Assembly: GCA_043803805.1 (NCBI GenBank)
Contig: JAZDJP010000124.1
Location: forward strand, 1 to 28,926
From: JAZDJP01 sp043803805
GTDB lineage: Bacteria > Planctomycetota > JAZDJP01
Length of the DNA: 28,926 nt
Reading direction: 5' to 3'
Shown here: piece by piece, positions 23,572 through 28,926 of the stretch
Layout of the letters: each line of letters starts with the position of its first letter
How positions within the stretch are numbered: the stretch's first letter is position 1
Position numbers and translations under genes: made by a program
The notes under the pieces: model-generated
Seen by the model: only the letters and a program-made list of their open reading frames with translations
What the model was told of the DNA's origin: nothing
The model's database searches: none

Positions 23572-23600
23572 TTGTATTGCGTCCTTTGATGTGATAGATT
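23572..23600 (+). promoter_or_regulatory. Predicted promoter of the cold-shock gene
   Basis: TTGTAT (23572-23577), 17-base spacer and TAGATT (23595-23600). Transcription near 23607 leaves a leader of about 56 bases, which could carry temperature-responsive structure as in other cold-shock genes; no specific fold was recognised. Confidence 0.5.
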
Positions 23601-23662
23601 CCGCAACGTGATGCCGTCGTGTGACGGGATCGGGAAAACCATTTTTTAAGGAGCTGGGGAAC

Positions 23663-23866
23663 ATGCCGCAGGGAACCGTGAAGTGGTTCGATGCCAAGAA
23701 GGGATTCGGGTTTATCACGCCTGATGACGGGGGAAAGGATCTTTTCGTTCATTTCAGCGAGATCCAGTCTTCCGGCTTCAAAGAGCTTGCCGACAACGCC
23801 AAGGTGGAGTACGAGGCCGGCTCGGGACCGAAAGGCCCCTGCGCCAAGAACGTGAAACCGTTATAA
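23663..23866 (+). CDS. Cold-shock domain protein (CspA family)
   Basis: A 67-residue cold-shock protein with the single OB-fold domain: GTVKWFDAKKGFGFI (RNP1 KGFGFI) and DLFVHFSEI (RNP2). These proteins bind single-stranded RNA and DNA and melt secondary structure in mRNAs. AAGGAG precedes the ATG at 23663; the frame's extension to 23621 lacks similarity. The gene has its own promoter and a strong terminator, so it is monocistronic. Confidence 0.95.
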   Translation: MPQGTVKWFDAKKGFGFITPDDGGKDLFVHFSEIQSSGFKELADNAKVEYEAGSGPKGPCAKNVKPL

Positions 23867-23892
23867 GTCCTTCTGAAGCGATCGTGTAAATT

Positions 23893-23929
23893 CGCGGGCC
23901 CGTTGTCATGACGGGCCCGCGTTTTTTTT
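23893..23929 (+). terminator. Strong intrinsic terminator after the cold-shock gene
   Basis: CGCGGGCCCGT (23893-23903) pairs perfectly with ACGGGCCCGCG (23911-23921) around a 7-base loop and is followed by eight T (23922-23929). It also overlaps the 3' end of the convergent acyltransferase-like gene, so its stem may help end transcription from that side. Confidence 0.92.
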
Positions 23930-25208
23930 AATCATTTCCCGCCGCCGCCAGCGCCGCCGGCCAGTTCGTGCGGTAGTGCTGCCGGCCGATGAGCCCGGCG
24001 TGCTCGCGGAGGATGAACATGGCCCCGCCGCGCCAGGTGTTGCCGGCTTCCAGAAACTGGAGGATCGCTTTCTGCAGATGGCTCTCGCGCGGGGCGGTCT
24101 TGAGGTCCAGCGGCTGCTCCTGCAGGAAGATGAACCAGAGCCCGTCCTGCCCGGATGACCTGACCGGATGGAGGTAAAGATCCCGCTGATAGCGGACCAT
24201 GTTGGCGTCGGCGGGCAGGATCCCGTCGAGCTGGGTGTTGAAGATCCACGAGTCGCAGACGATGGCCGCCCAGCGGTTCTCCGGATGGTGCCGGTCGAAG
24301 AACTCGAGGGCCTTCCGGTGGGCGGCCAGGCAGGCGTCCGGGCCCATGCTCCCGCCGGCCGGGATGTGCATGTCGAGCGCCCAGGTCCCCTTGGCCAGGA
24401 CCGGTTCCCAGTCGGCCAGCGGCAGACGGACCTTCCGGCGCACGGCCATGCCGGCCGGAAAATATGGAAAGCCGACAGCCTCCGTTTCCGTCTCGGAGAA
24501 ACTCGCCACCCAGCCGCCCTCGGCGTCCCATTTCCCCGCGGAGCCGTCGACGTAGCCTTCGTGGTTGAACGTCTTGCCGTCCTCGGCCAGGGCCAGGACA
24601 TGGCCTTCCCGGCGGTGGCGGTAGACGTGGACGTCGCCGCCGAAGGCGCTCAGCCAGAACTCCAGCCGGCCCAGGCGGTAGTACGGCTCGTGGACGTAAT
24701 GGCGCAGCCACGTAATCTGGGAGATATAGATGCCCGGTTTCCCACCGTGGCCGCGCTCGTGGTTCTCGGAGAAGGAACGCGCCTGCCGGCAGGTATCCCG
24801 GGTCACGTCCTCGGGGATGCCCCTCTTCCGGTGCGCGGCGCGCACCTCCGGAACTCCGCCGAGCCCCACCAGGAGGTAAAACGCTCCGCCGGCGTCGCCG
24901 AGGGCGTTCTGCCACGAGGGCCAGCCCTTAAGATCGGCCTGTCCCTGCCCGAAAAAGACAGTCCGGAAGCAGTGCCAGAGGACGCGGTCGAGGCCCGGGA
25001 CGGCCTTGACTCGCCGTGCGGCATCCACCAGCCATGCGCCGTGTTCGAGGCCGAAACCGGCGAACCCGGCGCTCTCGGCGACGGCCTCCGCGGACAGGAG
25101 CGGCCCGCCGCCTTCCGGGAAGGACGCCTGCGACTCCTCCCAGCCCCGGGCAACGGCCTCCAGCGCGGAGGTCTCGCCGGCCGATTGAAGAATGGGCAAG
25201 AGGTCCAT
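23928..25208 (-). CDS. Acyltransferase domain-containing protein (NAT_N/GNAT_C-like)
   Basis: A 426-residue soluble protein resembling the 'acyltransferase domain-containing' family I recall with an N-terminal NAT_N region and a C-terminal GNAT-like domain. Recognisable stretches are FYLLVGLGGVPEVRAAHRKRGIPEDVTRDTC, ITWLRHYVHEPYYRLGRLEFW, DVHVYRHRREGHVLALAEDG and a C-terminal WAAIVCDSWIFNTQLDGILP. The acyl donor and acceptor are unknown. ATG 25208 is used because the similarity begins there and a short AGGGA precedes it; the long upstream frame to 25634 is a shadow of the neighbouring gene. It lies 23 bases after the EF-hand membrane protein and is probably co-transcribed with it. The stop codon sits in the cold-shock terminator. 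Confidence 0.7.
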   Translation of the reverse strand: MDLLPILQSAGETSALEAVARGWEESQASFPEGGGPLLSAEAVAESAGFAGFGLEHGAWLVDAARRVKAVPGLDRVLWHCFRTVFFGQGQADLKGWPSWQNALGDAGGAFYLLVGLGGVPEVRAAHRKRGIPEDVTRDTCRQARSFSENHERGHGGKPGIYISQITWLRHYVHEPYYRLGRLEFWLSAFGGDVHVYRHRREGHVLALAEDGKTFNHEGYVDGSAGKWDAEGGWVASFSETETEAVGFPYFPAGMAVRRKVRLPLADWEPVLAKGTWALDMHIPAGGSMGPDACLAAHRKALEFFDRHHPENRWAAIVCDSWIFNTQLDGILPADANMVRYQRDLYLHPVRSSGQDGLWFIFLQEQPLDLKTAPRESHLQKAILQFLEAGNTWRGGAMFILREHAGLIGRQHYRTNWPAALAAAGND

Positions 25209-25231
25209 GCAATCGTCCCTGCCGGTTGCCG

Positions 25232-27451
25232 CTACTTCGGCGTTACCGGGGAAGAAGCCGGATTGTCCGCCGTCGCGGCGGGAGGAGCCGCGTGAATGAT
25301 CCGCCCCACAACCGATTTTATCTCCGCGCGCCAGGCATGGATCGCGGCGGCGATGAGCAGAAGAATGATCACCGCGTAATACCGGCGCCGGCGCGCGGCC
25401 TTGTCTGAAAATGGATCCTTGAGTGACAGTCGCGCGTTGGCCGGCATGCGTCGCAGTTCCGTCAACGACTTGCCCAGCGGGATGTTGATTTTGACCCGTC
25501 CGTTGATCGCCCATCCGTTTCCCTCGAGCACCGGGACGAGCGTTCTCTGACGGAGTTTGAGCCACGCGATGATCATGGCGGGTCCGGACACGGCGATTAT
25601 GATTCCGGCCAGGGCCATCGGCATCTGCCACCACTCGAGTTTGAAAAATGCCGCCAGCATGGCCGCCAGCGCGCCGCCGATGGCCCCGACGGCCAGGCCG
25701 ATGGCGGCGAAAATACCGGCGAACTTCGCGATGTCGAACGGCTCCTTCCTGCCCGGCTTGCCCGCCTCGGCCGCCGGCAAGGCCCCCGACACCTGGGCCG
25801 TCGCGGCCTCATGGGCGGCCTTGTCTTTGGCGGCTCCGAACTTCTCAATCTGATCCGAGATGAAGCGCGACAGCCGTTTGTACGGCATCCAGAACGCCTG
25901 GCGGATGCTGATGGGATTTTCGATGACCTTCACAACCGTGGCGTCCCAGTCCCGTCCCTGGCGATCGTAGAAGATGCCGTTGCGGCCCACGGTCAGAGAT
26001 TCCGAATCCCCTTGGGTGAACGCCGCCACGATGGTCATTTTCCCGCCGCCCGGTCGGGTGCAGTCGCAGTAGGCCAGGTACATCCGGCTCAATCCCGCGA
26101 ACGTCGCGTGGCCCGCCGGGTTTTCGACGCGGACGCACAAGTGGCAGGTGCGTTGATCCAGGTACAGACGGCCGGCATCGAAGACGGTGGGTGTGGCGGG
26201 ATCGTAAAAATTGGCGAAATTCACGAAGTTCCGGAGCAACGCGTGCAGGTCGCGGTGATACCGCACCAGCCGCTCGACCGACTCGATTCGCGCGGCCTCC
26301 CGCGAAATCACCCGGTTCCGCTGAAACAAATCATCCATCCGGGCCCGCGCATCCCCGGCGAGAATCTCCCGCACGCGCGCGATGCCCAGTTTCTCCACCT
26401 CCGCGCCCTTCCGGGATTTCCGCCATTCCGTGTGCGGCGCCAGCCGCCGCTTGACCGCGCTCCAGTCCGCCTCGGTCAGCACATCCGTCCCGTCCCCGAC
26501 CAGGGGCGCCACGACCCGGGCCCGGAACCGGGAGATCCGTTCCGCCCACGCCGGATTCAGACCGGTGGACAGGGGGAGCGGGTGCCGCGGGCCCGCTTGG
26601 GCGAGCGGCAGTCCGGCAATGCCCTCAATCTCCACGGTGAGGGTGTTCGCGGCCAGCGGGGCATAGTCCGATTCCGACCGGTTGAGAATCCCTCCCGCCC
26701 GCGGGTCAAATTCGGCCAGTTTGCATCGCGTGAAATAATCTTCTATTTTTGTTTGAACCGCCTCGTAGGCCGCGAAGGCCTCCGGCGTATCCGCACCGAA
26801 CGGCATGACCGCCGGGGCGCCCGCCCCTTCGCATCCCTTCCACCATTCCGAAAATTCCACCAGCGTCCGGAAGAAGCGGTCCCTCCCGGCCTCGTTGATC
26901 CCCTTCGCCTTGCCGGCCGCCTCCGGGCCAGGCGTCGCGGCGATCTCCTCGAGCACGCGGCGCGCGGCCGCGTCCTCCGCGGCATCGGGGGATATGACGC
27001 CATCGCCAAGGGCGCGATGCCGAGCCAGCAACGGCGTCATGGCCGCCACGTCCGCGAGGCTGACGCTCGGGGCCTCCGGCCGTCCGAGCGCCGCCAGCAT
27101 CCAGCGCGCGGAGGCGAGCGCGGCCTTCCCCGGTTCGGTGGTATCGGCGATCGCCGCGAGCGTCAGCGCCCCGGCGCCGTTCCGGATATCCGCCGGCTCC
27201 TTCAGGCACGCGGACACCAGGGCGGCGGCGGCCAGGATCTCCGGCACGCGAATGCGCCCGTCACCATCCGTGTCAATGAGTTCGAGTGTCCGCAGATCAA
27301 ACTCCAGACCGCTGACCGGACAACTCAAGGCCACCCAATGCTTGGGATCGAGTTCGGCCAGACAGGCCAGATCCCCGGCGGAATCCACGAGGGCCTGATC
27401 GAGCCCTCCGGCGCGGAAAAAATTCCAGACATGACCGGATTTTGAGAACAT
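25232..27451 (-). CDS. EF-hand membrane protein of unknown function
   Basis: A 739-residue protein. Residues 60-71 form a textbook EF-hand loop (D60-T-D62-G-D64-G-R66-I ... E71), so calcium binding is likely. The long middle part is soluble and contains DQRTCHLC (a CxxC pair) and FYDRQGRDWDATVVKVIENPISIRQAF. Three hydrophobic helices follow near the C-terminus (FAGIFAAIGLAVGAIGGALAAML, MALAGIIIAVSGPAMIIAW, YYAVIILLLIAAAIHAW). I recall similar proteins with the same opening (FSKSGHVWNFFRAGG) in other PVC and Bacteroidota genomes, but no function. ATG 27451 has GGGAGGGG five bases upstream; an in-frame ATG at 27478 has none. Its ribosome binding site can be sequestered by a hairpin. Confidence 0.7.
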   Translation of the reverse strand: MFSKSGHVWNFFRAGGLDQALVDSAGDLACLAELDPKHWVALSCPVSGLEFDLRTLELIDTDGDGRIRVPEILAAAALVSACLKEPADIRNGAGALTLAAIADTTEPGKAALASARWMLAALGRPEAPSVSLADVAAMTPLLARHRALGDGVISPDAAEDAAARRVLEEIAATPGPEAAGKAKGINEAGRDRFFRTLVEFSEWWKGCEGAGAPAVMPFGADTPEAFAAYEAVQTKIEDYFTRCKLAEFDPRAGGILNRSESDYAPLAANTLTVEIEGIAGLPLAQAGPRHPLPLSTGLNPAWAERISRFRARVVAPLVGDGTDVLTEADWSAVKRRLAPHTEWRKSRKGAEVEKLGIARVREILAGDARARMDDLFQRNRVISREAARIESVERLVRYHRDLHALLRNFVNFANFYDPATPTVFDAGRLYLDQRTCHLCVRVENPAGHATFAGLSRMYLAYCDCTRPGGGKMTIVAAFTQGDSESLTVGRNGIFYDRQGRDWDATVVKVIENPISIRQAFWMPYKRLSRFISDQIEKFGAAKDKAAHEAATAQVSGALPAAEAGKPGRKEPFDIAKFAGIFAAIGLAVGAIGGALAAMLAAFFKLEWWQMPMALAGIIIAVSGPAMIIAWLKLRQRTLVPVLEGNGWAINGRVKINIPLGKSLTELRRMPANARLSLKDPFSDKAARRRRYYAVIILLLIAAAIHAWRAEIKSVVGRIIHAAPPAATADNPASSPVTPK

Positions 27452-27453
27452 GA

Positions 27454-27488
27454 AACCCCTCCCAGCATTTGAGAACATGGTAGGGGTT
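27454..27488 (-). promoter_or_regulatory. Hairpin masking the ribosome binding site of the EF-hand gene
   Basis: On the minus strand AACCCCT (27488-27482) can pair with AGGGGTT (27460-27454), which holds most of the Shine-Dalgarno GGGAGGGG. The 21-base loop contains another ATG (27478). A 12-base direct repeat (plus strand TTTGAGAACATG at 27441-27452 and 27468-27479) covers both ATGs, suggesting a local duplication. Confidence 0.4.
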
Positions 27489-27548
27489 CGCTCATTTCAA
27501 GTCAAAACGAATCTCCGAACAGGACGGGCCGGTTTTGAACTCCCGTTG

Positions 27549-27571
27549 AAATAAGTATTATGTCCCCGGAA
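27549..27571 (+). repeat. Single right arm of the inverted-repeat element
   Basis: AATAAGTATTATGTCCCCGG (27549-27568) is identical to the right arm of copy A, followed by AAT as at 13871-13873. No left arm is nearby. It lies between the EF-hand gene and the lower-GC HEPN region. Confidence 0.75.
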
Positions 27572-27601
27572 TACCAGCATTTGAAACGATCTGGTGTGGG
27601 A

Positions 27602-28147
27602 TCAAAACGTGAGGTTGGATTGTAAGCCCCGCGAACTTCCGGGAAATTTGCGCTTATAAATTGCTGTATATAGAGCATTAATCGTGTCAAGAATGGACTG
27701 GAGGCCGCGAATAACACTATCCTCATCAATGACCGGAGCATCTTTCGGATGCGCTAATTTATTCCTAAGAATCTGTGCCGATTGAAGTTCTGACCACCAA
27801 CTCGATTTCAGGTCAATCCGTTTCCCCGAAAATCGTCGGTGAAGGAATTGGATTCTATCCTCCAAGCGATACATCCTCAACTTTGCCTCATTAAGAGTAA
27901 ATTCTCCCTCGTTGAGGCGATAATCTTTCTCCCTGAGAATTGACCGATCGAGTACGCTCAAGTCCTTCCGAGTTAAGAAGTCATCGGCTATTGCGTTGAC
28001 ATGCGCCTCGAGACTGCAAAATCCAAGATTCAAGGCTGCATGCAAATAAGCTGTCTTGCCTGCTGAACCAACCTCAGTCTGTGCCTTCTCGAGAAAACGC
28101 TTTGCCTCCTCGAGAAGAATTTCAGAAACATCGTCAATGGCTGCCAA
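27602..28147 (-). CDS. HEPN-domain protein (possible RNase or defence protein)
   Basis: A 181-residue, largely helical protein with a HEPN-like architecture: YLHAALNLGFCSLEAHVNAIADDF near the N-terminus and the Rx4H motif R128-N-K-L-A-H133 followed by P, the metal-independent RNase motif of HEPN proteins. HEPN proteins serve in toxin-antitoxin, abortive infection and other RNA-targeting systems, but some are only structural; the substrate here is unknown. The start appears to be TTG 28147 with GAGGGGGG upstream, one base after the stop of the preceding frame, so the two belong to one unit. Base composition is lower in GC than the host genes, suggesting horizontal acquisition. Confidence 0.65.
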   Translation of the reverse strand: MAAIDDVSEILLEEAKRFLEKAQTEVGSAGKTAYLHAALNLGFCSLEAHVNAIADDFLTRKDLSVLDRSILREKDYRLNEGEFTLNEAKLRMYRLEDRIQFLHRRFSGKRIDLKSSWWSELQSAQILRNKLAHPKDAPVIDEDSVIRGLQSILDTINALYTAIYKRKFPGSSRGLQSNLTF

Positions 28148-28148
28148 T

Positions 28149-28799
28149 TTAAGTACCCCCCTCGACCTTTTGTACTTCTAGCTGCGCCTGTTTGGCGTGA
28201 TATTTTTTAATGGCGAGGTCCACCATTGTTGGGTTGATACCCTCCCCCTTTTCCGCCTGCGAGTAGAAAAGCTCAACGAATCTGCCTCGCTCCTTTGGAT
28301 CTGTGCGAAAACCCAAGCCACGATAATTATCAGGATCCGTCTTGTGTTTGCCCTTCGCCAACACAGCCGCATTGAGGGGGTCCTTCCCCGTCGCTGTTTT
28401 CAGGTTGTAATGTCGCGCAAGGCGGGGTGGGTTCTTATGAAGAATGCCAGCGACATAAGCCCAAGCAGATAAAACAGCAAAGTTCGAAGTCTTTTCGGCA
28501 TAATCACGGTTTCCACCACTCTTCTTCTTTGTTGCCCATGCCTCACGTTGTCTTAAAATTAATTGAGAGTATTCCCTTCCCGCCTCTTGGAGTTTAGAAT
28601 CTTCCCAGAGCTTGGGATGAGTTTTCTTCAGGACTTCCCACTCGCCACTCGAATCGCAGATTATTGGTGTAGTATCAGTCGAATCGAACTTGCGGTCATC
28701 CGTGGCTTTCCCGCTGATGTAGTTTGAGATAAACGTACGTGCAGCTTGGACCGTTATCGCGGCGCCCCGTTCCCGCTTTGAAGAAAAATCCGTAACCGT
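28149..28799 (-). pseudogene. Gene of unknown family, 5' end missing next to an IS66-like element
   Basis: The frame is open from 28799 to the stop at 28149 (216 codons), but there is no ATG, and the only GTG is at 28364. The part before 28364 is continuous and protein-like (FISNYISGKATDD, WEVLKKTHPKLWEDSK, NFAVLSAWAYVAGILHKNPPRLARHYNL) and continues smoothly into KGKHKTDPDNYRGLGFRTDPKERGRFVELFYSQAEKG. The true gene therefore began further right and was cut, most likely by the transposase-bearing element that occupies 28800 onward. I do not recognise the family; the tail feels familiar from accessory-region proteins. It directly precedes the HEPN gene. A short product from GTG 28364 (71 residues) is possible. 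Confidence 0.55.
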
Positions 28800-28926
28800 T
28801 CACGGCCCCGAGGGCAATAGAGATGGGGCGGGTTGACGGGCGAAGTGGGATTGGATGGCGGAGTGGAGGTAGGCGAAGAGGGGTCGGCCCTGCTGGTGGC
28901 ATGTGACCGCCGCTGTCCAGATGCGT
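28800..28926 (-). CDS. Transposase C-terminal fragment, IS66-like, cut by the window edge
   Basis: The minus-strand frame entering at 28925 reads RIWTAAVTCHQQGRPLFAYL, then HSAIQSHFARQPAPSLLPSGP, and stops at 28802-28800. The pattern TCxQQGRxxxxYLxxAIxxxxxxxPAPSLLP is what I recall as the C-terminal end of IS66-family TnpC proteins. Only 41 residues are visible, so intactness cannot be judged. The element end should lie shortly left of 28800, probably in the region 28760-28800; I could not identify its terminal repeat. Confidence 0.6.
   Translation of the reverse strand, partial: RIWTAAVTCHQQGRPLFAYLHSAIQSHFARQPAPSLLPSGP

Noticed and set aside
1..28926. CRISPR array, tRNA, rRNA or prophage
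   Set aside because: No regularly spaced repeats, cloverleaf-like sequences with CCA-type ends, ribosomal segments, or phage structural or integrase genes were found by reading both strands.

Overview
The window comes from a GC-rich bacterium that looks like a member of the PVC group (Planctomycetota or Lentisphaerota), probably a metagenome-derived genome. The evidence is indirect: secreted beta-helix and DUF4091-like carbohydrate proteins, a secretin/STN-like periplasmic protein, two xylose-isomerase-like TIM-barrel proteins, an EF-hand membrane protein, and a fragment of the C-terminal tail typical of PVC ECF sigma factors. No rRNA, tRNA or CRISPR array was seen, and no phylum can be fixed from the sequence alone.

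Layout. 1-1.7 kb: start of a MATE transporter (minus), a sugar isomerase-like gene and a small membrane protein. 1.77-6.27 kb: a minus-strand pair for secreted carbohydrate-active proteins, framed by two copies of a short inverted-repeat mobile element; one copy supplies the 3' end of the first gene, and a sigma-factor tail remnant supplies the signal segment of the second. 6.3-8.5 kb: a secreted FKBP isomerase and a divergent HemW-like radical SAM gene. 8.5-9.9 kb: a VapBC-type toxin-antitoxin pair and an orphan reading frame. 10-13.8 kb: an STN-like protein, then an aldehyde dehydrogenase (ALDH7 type) overlapping a class III aminotransferase, which together fit lysine to 2-aminoadipate oxidation. 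13.85-17.1 kb: a lower-GC Type IIG restriction-modification gene whose left edge carries one arm of the mobile repeat. 17.3-19.1 kb: an ABC-F ATPase.

19.1-21.25 kb is the most striking part: a promoter, a clear fluoride (crcB) riboswitch with a switchable terminator, a CPA2-type cation/proton antiporter and an overlapping SAM methyltransferase. This reads as a fluoride-responsive operon with an unexpected second gene. 21.2-23.9 kb: a second TIM-barrel gene, a DUF3392-like membrane protein, a P-loop kinase/dCMP deaminase fusion and a cold-shock protein with a strong terminator. 23.9-27.5 kb: a minus-strand pair, EF-hand membrane protein followed by an acyltransferase-like protein. 27.5-28.9 kb: another lower-GC patch with one arm of the mobile repeat, a HEPN protein, a gene lacking its 5' end, and the tail of an IS66-like transposase at the window edge.

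Many genes have readable sigma-70 promoters. Several place the -10 box about 6-10 bases before the start codon, which suggests leaderless mRNAs are common here.
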